NCBI GenBank assembly: GCA_963840445.1
Contig: CAWIZC010000010.1
Coordinates: 124,001-188,000 of the forward strand
DNA: 64,000 bases
Source: AWTP1-13 sp963840445
GTDB taxonomy: Bacteria > Pseudomonadota > Alphaproteobacteria > Rhizobiales > Hyphomicrobiaceae
Reading direction: 5' to 3'
In this document: positions 8,202 through 16,849 of the stretch, in pieces
Numbering within the stretch: position 1 is the stretch's first letter
Layout: each line of letters begins with the position of its first letter
Program-made: the position numbers and the translations under genes
The notes under the pieces: generated by a model
Told to the model about the DNA's origin: nothing
The model's input: the letters and a program-made list of their open reading frames with translations, nothing else
Database searches by the model: none

Positions 8202-9179
8202 ATGACAACATTCAAGCATGCGGCGGCCGCTGCTGCTGGCCTGGCGATGCTGGCCGGCATGGGCGCAACCGCGCAGGCCCAGCAGAAGTTCGTCACCATC
8301 GGCACGGGCGGTGTCACCGGCGTCTACTACGCGGTCGGCGGCGCGGTGTGCCGGCTGCTCAACAAGGAACGCAAGACTCACGGCATCCGCTGCTCGGTGG
8401 AGTCGACCGGCGGCTCGGCCTTCAACATCAACACGATCAAGGCCGGCGAACTCGATTTTGGCATGACGCAGTCCGACGTGGGCTACAACGCCACCAAGGG
8501 TCTAGGTCAGTTCAAGGAAGGCGGTGCCTTTGCCGATCTGCGCTCGGTCTACTCGGTACATCCCGAGCCGTTCACGGTGGTCGCCCGCAAAGAGGTCAAC
8601 GCCACCAAGTTTGAGGACCTGAAAGGCAAGCGCGTCAACGTCGGCAATCCTGGCTCGGGTACGCGCGCCTCGATGGACGAGCTGCTGGATGCGCTGGGCT
8701 GGAAGATCTCCGACTTCTCGCTCGCCTCCGAGCTGAAAGCCGACGAGCACGGCCCGGCGCTGTGCGACAACAAGATCGATGCCTTCTACTACGGTGTCGG
8801 CCACCCGTCGGCCAACATCCAGGACCCGACCACCAGCTGCGGCGCCAAGCTGGTCTCGATCACCGGGCCGGCCGTCGATAAGCTGCTGAGCGGCAAGCCC
8901 TATTATGCCAAGGCCACCATCCCGGGCGGTATGTACGGCAACAACCCGCAGAGTACTGAGACCTACGGCGTGCTGGCCACCATGGTGACCTCGGCAAAAA
9001 CGCCCGACGACGTGGTCTACCAGCTCGTCAAGGCCACCTTCGACAACTTCGAAGAGTTCAAGAAGCTGCACCCGGCCTTCGCCAATCTGAAGGCCGAGGA
9101 GATGGTCAAGGACGGCCTGTCCGCGCCTCTGCACGCAGGCGCGGAGAAATACTACAAGGAAAAGGGCTGGGTGAAATAA
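8202..9179 (+). CDS. TAXI-family TRAP transporter solute-binding protein
   Basis: A 325-residue periplasmic binding protein with a signal peptide of about 26 residues ending at AQAQQ. The family marks are TIGTGGVTGVYYAVGGAVCR, the STGGSAFNINTI segment, KGKRVNVGNPGSGTRASMDE and the late GMYGNNPQSTETYGV stretch. Proteins of this group deliver organic acids (glutamate or dicarboxylates in studied cases) to the membrane partner; the ligand here is unknown. TGAGGAG upstream of the ATG is a good ribosome binding site. The fused permease gene follows after a hairpin, so the pair forms a complete transporter. Confidence 0.93.
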   Translation: MTTFKHAAAAAAGLAMLAGMGATAQAQQKFVTIGTGGVTGVYYAVGGAVCRLLNKERKTHGIRCSVESTGGSAFNINTIKAGELDFGMTQSDVGYNATKGLGQFKEGGAFADLRSVYSVHPEPFTVVARKEVNATKFEDLKGKRVNVGNPGSGTRASMDELLDALGWKISDFSLASELKADEHGPALCDNKIDAFYYGVGHPSANIQDPTTSCGAKLVSITGPAVDKLLSGKPYYAKATIPGGMYGNNPQSTETYGVLATMVTSAKTPDDVVYQLVKATFDNFEEFKKLHPAFANLKAEEMVKDGLSAPLHAGAEKYYKEKGWVK

Positions 9180-9206
9180 GCATCCGGCACTAGCAAAGAC
9201 ATTATA

Positions 9207-9234
9207 GCGGGGCGCCGCGTGATCGGCGCCCCGC
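9207..9234 (+). terminator. intercistronic hairpin between binding protein and permease
   Basis: GCGGGGCGCC and GGCGCCCCGC form a perfect 10-bp stem with an 8-base loop. There is no long T run, so it may act as a partial terminator or 3'-end stabiliser that allows more binding protein than permease to be made. Confidence 0.65.
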
Positions 9235-9253
9235 TTCCTTACGGGAACTGGAC

Positions 9254-11836
9254 ATGGCGAACACTGCGGCAGCCGGCCCAAGCAAGGTCGAGCTCGAGGA
9301 GTTGGTCGCCGAAGCCGATACCGGTGGTCGCAAGCCGTCCGGCGGCGCTGCCCGGGCGATCATGGTGGTCGCCTTATGCTGGTCGCTGTTCCAGCTCTGG
9401 TATGCCTCGCCGCTGCCTTTCGTATTCGGCTTCGGAATCTTCAGCGACACCGAGGCGCGCGCCTACCATCTAAGCTTCGCGCTCTTTCTCGCCTTCGCCA
9501 GCTATCCGGCCTTTAAGTCCTCGCCGCGCGACCGCGTGCCTCTGGTGGACTGGGCACTGGCTGCCGCGGCCATCGCCTGCGTGCTCTATCTCGTGGTGTT
9601 CTATCGGGCGCTGGCGATGCGGCCCGGCCTTCCGACCTTCGCCGACATTCTGGTGTCGGTGGTTGGCGTGGCATTGCTGATTGAAGCTTCGCGGCGTGCC
9701 GAAGGGCCGTGGATGCCGGTCATCTCGCTCAGTATGCTGGCCTACGTGTTCCTCGGTCCCTACCTGCCCGGCCTGATGTCGCACAAGGGTGCTTCCGTCA
9801 GCCGGGCTGCCTCGCACTTCTGGCTCACCTCGGAAGGCGTGTTCGGTGTCGCTCTCGGCGTGTCGACGCAGTTCATTTTCCTGTTCGTGCTGTTCGGCGC
9901 CCTGCTGGAGAAGGCAGGCGCCGGCAATTTCTTCATCCAGCTTGCCTTCTCGCTGCTCGGCCAGTTCCGCGGTGGGCCCGCCAAGGCGGCTGTGGTCTCC
10001 TCCGGCATGACCGGCATGATCTCCGGATCGTCGGTGGCCAACGTGGTGACGACCGGCGTGTTCACCATTCCGCTCATGAAGCGGGTCGGCTACTCCCCGA
10101 CCCAGGCCGGCGCCATCGAATGCGCGGCCGGCGTCAACGGCCAGCTGATGCCGCCGGTGATGGGCGCGGCGGCCTTCATCATGGCCGAGTACGTCGGCAT
10201 CACCTACGCGGATGTGGTCAAGCACGCCATCATTCCGGCGCTGCTGACCTACGGCGCGCTGTTCTACGTGGTCGACCTGGAGGCGGTGAAAGCCGGCATG
10301 TCCGGCATTGCGCGCACGCGTCGGCGCACGCTCCAGCAGGGCCTGATCAAGGCAGCCATCACTATCTCATCCCTCATCATCTTGAGCGCGGCCATCTATT
10401 GGGGGCTCGGCTGGACGCGCGATGTGTTCGGCGAGAATGCTGGTTGGGGGGCTATTGCCTTCCTTGCGGTTGCCTACGTCGCCCTGATCGCCAACCGAGC
10501 CCGCTTCCCTGACCTTGCCCTCGACGATCTGAGCAAACCCGTCAGGGACGTACCGGACTTCTACGAGGTGGCTCGCACCGGCATCCACTTCGTGCTGCCG
10601 GTGTCGGTGCTGATATGGTGCCTGATGGTGGAAGACATGTCGCCGGGCCTCGCTGCCTTCTGGGGCGTGATCGCCATGGGCGGTGTGGTGCTGACGCAGA
10701 AGCCGCTCACCGCGTTGTTCCGCCGGCAGGGCGACATTGTCGGGCGCTGCCGTGACGGTTTCTGGGATCTGGTCGGCGGCCTGGAACTGGGCGGGCGCAA
10801 CATGGCCGCCGTCGGTATTGCCACCGCCACGGCCGGCATAATGGTCGGGGCAGTCACCCTCACCGGCATTGGCCTCGTCATGGCCGAGATCGTCGAATTC
10901 CTGTCGCAGGGCAACATCGTCATCATGCTGGTGCTGGTCGGCGTGATCTGCATCATCCTCGGCACCGGCCTGCCGACGACAGCCAGCTACGTGGTCGTGG
11001 CGACCCTGATGGCGCCGGTAGTGGTCGAACTGGCGGCCGAGAACGATCTGGCCGTGCCGCTGATTGCCGTGCACATGTTCGTCTTCTACTTCGGTTTGAT
11101 GGCCGACGTGTCGCCACCGGTCGGGCTTGCCGCCTATGCCGCCGCCGCCATTGCCGGCGCTGATCCCATGCGGGTCGGCTGGCAGGGCACCTGGTATGAG
11201 TTCCGCACGGTGCTGCTGCCGTTCATTTTCATCTTCAATCCGGAGATCCTGCTGATCGACATCGGTGGGCCGGTGCATCTCTTCGTCGTGCTTGCCTGCG
11301 CAACGCTTGCCATGATGGCCTTCGTAGCCGCCTTGCAGGGCTTCTTCTTCAGTCGAAACCGCTGGTGGGAGACCGTGGTCCTCCTGATCATCTGCTTCAC
11401 CCTGTTCCGGCCCAATTTCTGGATGGATCGCGTCATCCCGCCGTTCCATATGGTGCCGGCATCCGAGGTCACGTCCGTGATCGATCAGACCAAAGGCGCC
11501 GGCGCTCTGCGTCTGCGCGTTGCCACCCAGGATATGAGCGGCGATGACGTGACAAAGACCATCCGTCTTAACTTCGGTGACAAAGGCAGCACGGCGGAAC
11601 GCCTTGCCTCGACTGGCATTGTTCTGACGCCCGGAGACAAGCCAAGTATTGCTTCCGTGCGTCCAGGCTCAGAAGCGGCGCGTCAGAAGCTGCGGCCGGG
11701 CGACACCATAGAGGGGATCAATGTTCCGGCGGATCGTCCAAGTTCCTTCCTGTTCGCTATTCCTGCGATCCTGGTGCTCGGCGCGATTGCTTGGCTGCAG
11801 CGCCGTCGTCGCGGAGCGCTCGCAGCTGCTGCCTGA
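9254..11836 (+). CDS. TRAP transporter fused permease (4TM/12TM, TAXI type)
   Basis: An 860-residue membrane protein combining the small (DctQ-like) and large (DctM-like) TRAP permease subunits. The first membrane helices (about residues 30-180) correspond to the 4TM part; the large part includes SSGMTGMISGSSVANVVTTG, PPVMGAAAFIMAEY and GTGLPTTASYVVVATLMAPV. It imports the substrate captured by the TAXI binding protein at 8202 using an ion gradient. The C-terminal 120 residues (from about PASEVTSVIDQT) form a hydrophilic segment followed by a last membrane helix (SSFLFAIPAILVLGAIAWL), an extension seen in part of this family. The ATG follows TACGGGAACTGGAC, a weak site. Confidence 0.92.
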   Translation: MANTAAAGPSKVELEELVAEADTGGRKPSGGAARAIMVVALCWSLFQLWYASPLPFVFGFGIFSDTEARAYHLSFALFLAFASYPAFKSSPRDRVPLVDWALAAAAIACVLYLVVFYRALAMRPGLPTFADILVSVVGVALLIEASRRAEGPWMPVISLSMLAYVFLGPYLPGLMSHKGASVSRAASHFWLTSEGVFGVALGVSTQFIFLFVLFGALLEKAGAGNFFIQLAFSLLGQFRGGPAKAAVVSSGMTGMISGSSVANVVTTGVFTIPLMKRVGYSPTQAGAIECAAGVNGQLMPPVMGAAAFIMAEYVGITYADVVKHAIIPALLTYGALFYVVDLEAVKAGMSGIARTRRRTLQQGLIKAAITISSLIILSAAIYWGLGWTRDVFGENAGWGAIAFLAVAYVALIANRARFPDLALDDLSKPVRDVPDFYEVARTGIHFVLPVSVLIWCLMVEDMSPGLAAFWGVIAMGGVVLTQKPLTALFRRQGDIVGRCRDGFWDLVGGLELGGRNMAAVGIATATAGIMVGAVTLTGIGLVMAEIVEFLSQGNIVIMLVLVGVICIILGTGLPTTASYVVVATLMAPVVVELAAENDLAVPLIAVHMFVFYFGLMADVSPPVGLAAYAAAAIAGADPMRVGWQGTWYEFRTVLLPFIFIFNPEILLIDIGGPVHLFVVLACATLAMMAFVAALQGFFFSRNRWWETVVLLIICFTLFRPNFWMDRVIPPFHMVPASEVTSVIDQTKGAGALRLRVATQDMSGDDVTKTIRLNFGDKGSTAERLASTGIVLTPGDKPSIASVRPGSEAARQKLRPGDTIEGINVPADRPSSFLFAIPAILVLGAIAWLQRRRRGALAAAA

Positions 11837-12039
11837 TGCTTCCTCCGTTTTCGCGTTGCAGCACAATCGAACGTCAGCTCAACGGGTTGGATTGAAGGAC
11901 GAAACCTTCGTCGCAGAGATGTGATCGGCCGTGATGACAGGTTGTCGCGCGAGGCACGCCTAGATGCTTCATCCTGAAACACCAATCCAGCTCTCCTTCC
12001 ACCGCCGTCCCGGCAACCAATAGCTTTCGGGTAACCTCA

Positions 12040-12501
12040 ATGGCCAAACTGAATATCAACGGCAAGACACTCGATCTCGAGGTGGACGGCGCCACGCCGC
12101 TGCTGTGGGCGCTCCGCGAGCACGCCGACCTCACCGGCACCAAGTACGGCTGCGGTGTCGGACAGTGCGGAGCATGCTCCGTACACATAAACGGGGAGGT
12201 GCAGCGCTCCTGCCTGATCCAGGTGAAGGATGTCAAGCCGACCGACCAGGTCGTCACCATCGAGGGGCTGGCCGATGAGAATGGCCGCGCGGTGCAGAAG
12301 GCCTGGCTTCAACTCGAGGTCGCGCAGTGCGGCTACTGCCAGACCGGCCAGATCATGGCAGCGACCGCCCTGCTCAGGGGCAAGCCGAAACCCACCGACG
12401 AGGACATCAATGCGGCTATGACCAACATCTGTCGGTGCGGTACCTACCAGCGCATCCGGCAGGCGATCCATCTCGCGGCCGGCAATAAGCAGCAGGGTTA
12501 A
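12040..12501 (+). CDS. (2Fe-2S) subunit of a molybdenum hydroxylase (IorA-like)
   Basis: A 153-residue small subunit carrying two [2Fe-2S] clusters. The plant-type ferredoxin cluster ligands are in KYGCGVGQCGACSVHI and the following SC; the second cluster ligands are in QCGYCQTGQIM and NICRCGTYQRIRQAI. It passes electrons from the molybdopterin subunit encoded immediately downstream. There is no signal peptide, so the complex may be exported with the Tat-dependent large subunit. The two genes are 11 bases apart and lead the run that continues into soxX-Y-Z-A. Confidence 0.93.
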   Translation: MAKLNINGKTLDLEVDGATPLLWALREHADLTGTKYGCGVGQCGACSVHINGEVQRSCLIQVKDVKPTDQVVTIEGLADENGRAVQKAWLQLEVAQCGYCQTGQIMAATALLRGKPKPTDEDINAAMTNICRCGTYQRIRQAIHLAAGNKQQG

Positions 12502-12512
12502 GGGAGACGCAC

Positions 12513-14720
12513 ATGACGACCACGATCAGCAAACTCTCCCGTCGCCAATTCCTCGCTACCGCTGCCGCAGCCGGCGGCGGTCTTGCCCTTGGCATCGACG
12601 CCGGCGGTATCCGCACCGCGCTCGGCCAGATCGCCATCGGTGGCACGAGCCCCGGCAATGAGCTCGGCGTGTGGGTGTTCATCAAGCCCAACGATGATGT
12701 CGTAATCCGCGTCGCCCGCTCCGAGATGGGGCAGGGCTCGCTGACCGGCCTGGCGCAGCTCGTCGCCGAGGAACTCGACTGCGACTGGTCGAAGGTCACC
12801 GCCGAGTATCCGACACCCGGCCAGAACCTGGCGCGCAACCGCGCCTGGGGCGACATGTCGACTGGCGGGTCGCGCGGCATCCGCGGCTCGCAGGACTATG
12901 TGCGGCAGGGCGGCGCGGCGGCACGGCAAATGCTGCTGCAGGCTGCGGCCAACGAATGGAAGGTGCCGGTCGAGGAGCTGAAGGTCGACAAGGGCGTTAT
13001 CGCGCACGAGGCGTCGAAGCGGCAGACTACGTACGGCAAGGTGGCGGATGCGGCCGGCAAGCTGCCGGTGCCCGATCTCAAGAGCATGAAGCTGCGCGAT
13101 CCCAAGGACTGGAAGATCGCCGGCAAGCCGATGAAGCGGCTCGATACGGCAGACAAGCTGACCGGCAAGCAGGTCTACGCCATCGACGTCAAGCTGCCCG
13201 GCATGCTGACGGCGACCATCATGGATGCGCCCGTGTTCGGCAACAAGCTGCTGAGCTACGACGAAGCGAAGGTCAAGGCGATGCCCGGCGTGAAGGGCGT
13301 CTACCGCGTCGGCGACACGGCGGTGGCGGTGGTGGCCAGCACCTTCTGGCAGGCCAAGCAGGGCCTCGATCAACTCGATCCCAAGTGGGAGGAAGGTCCC
13401 AACAACAAGGTGTCGAGCGAGACCATCGCCGCCACCCTGCGCGAGGGCCTGACCTCGAAGGACGGCGTATTCGTCGGCAACAAGGCCGGCGATGCCGATG
13501 CGGCGATGGGTGGCGCGGCCAGGAAGGTAGAGGCCATCTACGAGAACCCCTTCTGGCACCATGCCACCATGGAGCCGATGAACTGCACGGCGAAGTGGAC
13601 GCCCGAGAAGTGCGAGGTGTGGGTTGCCACGCAGAACGGCGAGGCGTCGCTGGCTGCGTGCTCGGAGGCTGCCGGTCTGCCGCCTTCAAAATGCGAGGTC
13701 TACAAGCACCACCTTGGCGGCGGCTTCGGCCGGCGCGGCTTCCAGGACTATACCACCAAGGCCGTGCTGCTCGCCAAACAGATCCCGGGCGTGCCGGTGA
13801 AGACCATCTGGACGCGCGAGGAAGATATGCGGCAGGGCCGGTTTCGGCCGGTCGGGCAGTGCAAGATGGAGGCGGGTCTCGACGACAAGGGCAATGTCGT
13901 TGCCTTCAAGATGCGCATGGCCTCGCCGTCGATCCTGGCCTCTGCCTTCCCGCAGCGCATGGGGCCGGGCGGCATGGACCCGATCGCCTTCCAGGGTCTC
14001 AATCCAAGCGGCGCCGAAGGGCAATTCGGCTACGGCATCCCCAACATCCTGATCGAGCATGCGATGCGCAACTCGCATGTGCCGCAGGGTTTCTGGCGCG
14101 GTGTCAACACCAACCAGAACGCCGTGTTCGTCGAATGCTTCATGGATGAGGTGGCCAAGGCGGTCGGCAAGGACCCGCTGGAATTCCGCCGCGCCCTGAT
14201 GGCCAACTATCCGAAGCACCTGGGGGTGCTGAACGCGGTGGCCGACAAGATCGGCTGGGAGAGCACCAAGGCGCCGGATGGCCAGTCCCGCGGCATCGCC
14301 CAGTTTATGGGGTACGGCAGCTATGTCGCTGCTGCCGCGGAGGTCTCGGTCAGCAGCCGCGGCCGGCTCAAGGTGCATCGTTTGGTAATGGGCACCGACT
14401 GCGGCTACGTCGTCAATCCCGACCAGGTGATCGCCCAGGTGGAGGGCTCGGTCGCCTACGGCCTCGGCGGCACGCTGCACCAGAAGATCACCATCAAGGA
14501 TGGCCGCGTCGTCGAGGAGAACTTCGACACCTATCCCTCGATGATGCTCGAGGAGTTTCCAAAGATCGAGACGGTGCTGGCACCATCCGGCGGCTTCTGG
14601 GGCGGCGTCGGCGAGCCGACCATCTGCGTGGCGGCGCCGGCTGTGCTGAACGCGATCTTCGCGGCGACCGGCACGCCGGTACGCTCCCTGCCGTTGAAGG
14701 ACGTGAAGCTCAGGGCGTGA
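12513..14720 (+). CDS. molybdopterin-binding large subunit of a molybdenum hydroxylase (IorB-like)
   Basis: A 735-residue protein of the isoquinoline 1-oxidoreductase/aldehyde dehydrogenase branch of the xanthine oxidase family. A twin-arginine signal (SRRQFLATAAAAGGGLALG) predicts export to the periplasm. Molybdopterin contacts include the segments RSEMGQGSLTGLAQLVAEEL and GGGFGRRGFQDY, and the catalytic glutamate is in WGGVGEPTICVAAPAVLNAI. The substrate is unknown: an N-heterocycle, aldehyde or similar compound. The stop codon overlaps the start of the SoxX-like cytochrome gene, suggesting that this cytochrome or the Sox proteins are functionally linked to the enzyme. Confidence 0.92.
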   Translation: MTTTISKLSRRQFLATAAAAGGGLALGIDAGGIRTALGQIAIGGTSPGNELGVWVFIKPNDDVVIRVARSEMGQGSLTGLAQLVAEELDCDWSKVTAEYPTPGQNLARNRAWGDMSTGGSRGIRGSQDYVRQGGAAARQMLLQAAANEWKVPVEELKVDKGVIAHEASKRQTTYGKVADAAGKLPVPDLKSMKLRDPKDWKIAGKPMKRLDTADKLTGKQVYAIDVKLPGMLTATIMDAPVFGNKLLSYDEAKVKAMPGVKGVYRVGDTAVAVVASTFWQAKQGLDQLDPKWEEGPNNKVSSETIAATLREGLTSKDGVFVGNKAGDADAAMGGAARKVEAIYENPFWHHATMEPMNCTAKWTPEKCEVWVATQNGEASLAACSEAAGLPPSKCEVYKHHLGGGFGRRGFQDYTTKAVLLAKQIPGVPVKTIWTREEDMRQGRFRPVGQCKMEAGLDDKGNVVAFKMRMASPSILASAFPQRMGPGGMDPIAFQGLNPSGAEGQFGYGIPNILIEHAMRNSHVPQGFWRGVNTNQNAVFVECFMDEVAKAVGKDPLEFRRALMANYPKHLGVLNAVADKIGWESTKAPDGQSRGIAQFMGYGSYVAAAAEVSVSSRGRLKVHRLVMGTDCGYVVNPDQVIAQVEGSVAYGLGGTLHQKITIKDGRVVEENFDTYPSMMLEEFPKIETVLAPSGGFWGGVGEPTICVAAPAVLNAIFAATGTPVRSLPLKDVKLRA

Positions 14721-15196
14721 TGCCAAGCCCGCTACATGTCTTGCCATATGTGCTGGTGTTGGCCGCAGCCGTGCTGGCTGCGGCCGCCTGGCGGGCGGAT
14801 GCCCAGCAGGGTGGCGCGCTGGTTCCCTATCGGGTCAGTGGCGATGCGATACCCGACCCGCTCGGCGCATTGCGGGGTGACGCACTGCGTGGCCGCGCCC
14901 TCGTGCTCGATCGCAGCATCGGCAACTGCCTGATCTGCCATCATGCGCCGGAGCCCGCGGAGCGCTTCATGGGCGAGATCGGGCCGGACCTGGCAGGCAT
15001 CGGCTCGCGGCTGACGCCCGAGCAAATTCGTTTGCGCGTGGTCGACCAGAGCCTGCTCAATGCGAGGACGGTGATGCCGCCCTACTATCGCGTCGATCGA
15101 CTGTCGCGGGTTGCCGAGCGCTATCGCGGCAAGCCGGTTTTGAATGCGCAGCAGGTTGAAGATGTCGTCGCCTATCTTGCATCTCTGAGGAGCTGA
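14720..15196 (+). CDS. soxX: SoxX-like monoheme cytochrome c
   Basis: A 158-residue periplasmic cytochrome with an N-terminal signal peptide (to about ADAQQG). The heme site is CLICHH and the likely axial methionine is in NARTVMPPYYRVDRL; the segments GPDLAGIG and GKPVLNAQQVEDVVAYLASL match SoxX. SoxX pairs with SoxA to attach the sulfur substrate to the SoxY arm in the classical pathway. The ATG at 14720 shares one base with the stop of the hydroxylase gene; a GTG three bases earlier is a possible alternative. Given its place it could equally take electrons from the molybdenum hydroxylase. Confidence 0.88.
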   Translation: MPSPLHVLPYVLVLAAAVLAAAAWRADAQQGGALVPYRVSGDAIPDPLGALRGDALRGRALVLDRSIGNCLICHHAPEPAERFMGEIGPDLAGIGSRLTPEQIRLRVVDQSLLNARTVMPPYYRVDRLSRVAERYRGKPVLNAQQVEDVVAYLASLRS

Positions 15197-15198
15197 GC

Positions 15199-15702
15199 GT
15201 GCAGGGCAAAGGCAGGCAAATGGGCGACGCCGCTATGACGGACGATCTGGGTCTTACCCGGCGCCGCGTCGTCTGCGGCGGCCTGGCGATTTCCCTGATG
15301 CCGGCACTGGGTCGGCCGGCGCACGCAACGCCGGCTGAGATGGCGGATGCCATTCGCGAGTTGACCAGTGGCACGGCGGTTAAGCCCGGTCGCGTAACGC
15401 TGGTGCTGCCCGAGCTGGCCGAGAACGGCAACATCGTCTCGCTTGCGGTCACCGTCGACAGCCCGATGTCGGAGACGGAGCACCTCAAGGCGGTGCACAT
15501 TTTCTCGGAGCTGAACCCAATCACCACCCTGGTGCGTTTCCACGTCTCGCGGCGGGCCGGACCCAATCCTACCCTGCTGACCAATATCCGCCTCGCCGAC
15601 TCGCAGCGGGTGACGGCCATAGCTGCCATGAGCGACGGCAGCTTCTGGTCGGGCGAGGCCCGCGTCGTCGTAACCATTGCCGCCTGCATCGACGGCGGTT
15701 GA
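15199..15702 (+). CDS. SoxY-related carrier protein with AACID C-terminal arm
   Basis: A 167-residue protein of the SoxY fold. It has an exported N terminus (TRRRVVCGGLAISLMPALG) and the conserved VTLVLPELAENGNIVSL and HVSRRAGPNPTLLTNIRLA segments. In classical SoxY the substrate is carried on the cysteine of a terminal GGCGG; here the protein ends TIAACIDGG, so the cysteine is kept but the swinging arm differs. This matches what is known as the SoxY-related AACIE-arm group, whose cargo is not established. The start is uncertain: GTG at 15199, or ATG at 15220 or 15235. It lies 2 bases after soxX and 13 before soxZ. Confidence 0.85.
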   Translation: MQGKGRQMGDAAMTDDLGLTRRRVVCGGLAISLMPALGRPAHATPAEMADAIRELTSGTAVKPGRVTLVLPELAENGNIVSLAVTVDSPMSETEHLKAVHIFSELNPITTLVRFHVSRRAGPNPTLLTNIRLADSQRVTAIAAMSDGSFWSGEARVVVTIAACIDGG

Positions 15703-15715
15703 GGAGAGAGCGACA

Positions 15716-16039
15716 ATGCCGCAGCCGACCCGCATTGTGGTTCCCGCTTCGGCGAAGAAGGGCGAGGTCTTCCAGATCAAGAGCATCGTGCAGCACGAGA
15801 TGGAGAGCGGCTTTCGCCGCGACAGCAACGGGCTCGCGATCCCGCGCCACATCATCACCAGTTTCGTCGTGACCTACGCAGGCGCCGAGATATTCCGCGC
15901 CGATCTATTTCCCGGCGTGGCGGCCAACCCTTATTTCGGCTTCACCACGACTGCGATTGAAACGGGCGAGGTCGTGTTCAGGTGGACCGACGACCGCGGC
16001 GATGTCACGACCGAGCGGCGCAACATCACGGTCACCTGA
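15716..16039 (+). CDS. soxZ: SoxZ-like carrier partner
   Basis: A 107-residue immunoglobulin-like protein without a signal peptide, which in the Sox system travels with SoxY as a heterodimer. KKGEVFQIKSIVQHEMESGF and the late FRWTDDRGDVTTER segment are typical. The ATG at 15716 follows GAGGAGAG; the frame is open further upstream into the SoxY gene but that part is not family-like. Its stop overlaps the soxA start by one base. Confidence 0.92.
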   Translation: MPQPTRIVVPASAKKGEVFQIKSIVQHEMESGFRRDSNGLAIPRHIITSFVVTYAGAEIFRADLFPGVAANPYFGFTTTAIETGEVVFRWTDDRGDVTTERRNITVT

Positions 16040-16809
16040 TGCGCGTGCTGCTGTCCGTCCTGCTGGCGTCGCTGGCTTTATCGGCCGCCGCCGCGGATGA
16101 GCGGCCATCACCGCCGCGCCCGGGCCTCGACTTCCAATCCGCCGAGACCCGGCGGATGCAAGGCGACGACGGCGCCAGCCCCGGCATGTTGTGGGTGGAG
16201 CAGGGTGCCGCGCTGTGGCAGAGGCCGGAGGGTCCGGCGCAGCGCTCCTGTGCGAGCTGTCACCAGTCTGCGGCTGTCAGCATGAAAGGCGCGGCCGCCC
16301 GCTATCCCCTGGTCGACGCTGCGAGCGGCTCGCTGCTCAACATCGAGGGCCGCATCAACCAGTGCCGCAAGGAGCGCATGAGCGCCATTCCGTTCGCTTA
16401 CGAGAGCAACGAACTGTTGGCTCTGACGGCCTTCGTCACGCACCAGTCGCGCGGGGTGCCGCGCACGGTTTCCGTTGAGGGCGCGGCCAAGCCGTACTTC
16501 GAGGCCGGGCGCGCCTTCTACGAGGCGCGGCAGGGCCAGCTCAATCTGGCTTGCGCACAGTGCCACAATGACAACTGGGGCAAGCACTTGCGCGGGGATA
16601 TCATCAGCCAGGGCCAGAGCGACGGCTGGCCTGCCTATCGTCTCGAGTGGCAGACATTGGGCTCTCTGCATCGGCGCTTGCGAGCCTGCAGCCTGGGCGT
16701 GCGCGCCGAGGTGCTCGACTACGGTGCGCCGGAATACCTGGCGCTCGAGCTGTACCTGGCCTGGCGCGGCGAAGGTTTGCCGATAGAGGGTCCAGGCGTG
16801 CGGCGCTGA
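16039..16809 (+). CDS. soxA: SoxA-like diheme cytochrome c
   Basis: A 256-residue periplasmic diheme cytochrome with a signal peptide (MRVLLSVLLASLALSAAAA). The two heme sites are CASCH and CAQCH, and the cysteine in LRRLRACSLGVRAE corresponds to the modified ligand at the SoxA active site. KPYFEAGRAFYEARQGQLNL and WPAYRLEWQTLGSLHRR are also family segments. With SoxX it would form the SoxAX enzyme that joins a sulfur group to the carrier cysteine. It is the last gene of the run; no soxB, soxC or soxD follows, which argues against a complete thiosulfate-oxidising system at this place. Confidence 0.9.
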   Translation: MRVLLSVLLASLALSAAAADERPSPPRPGLDFQSAETRRMQGDDGASPGMLWVEQGAALWQRPEGPAQRSCASCHQSAAVSMKGAAARYPLVDAASGSLLNIEGRINQCRKERMSAIPFAYESNELLALTAFVTHQSRGVPRTVSVEGAAKPYFEAGRAFYEARQGQLNLACAQCHNDNWGKHLRGDIISQGQSDGWPAYRLEWQTLGSLHRRLRACSLGVRAEVLDYGAPEYLALELYLAWRGEGLPIEGPGVRR

Positions 16810-16849
16810 CCGTGGATGGTTGCGTTCGCAGGATGATGTGCCGCCGCAC

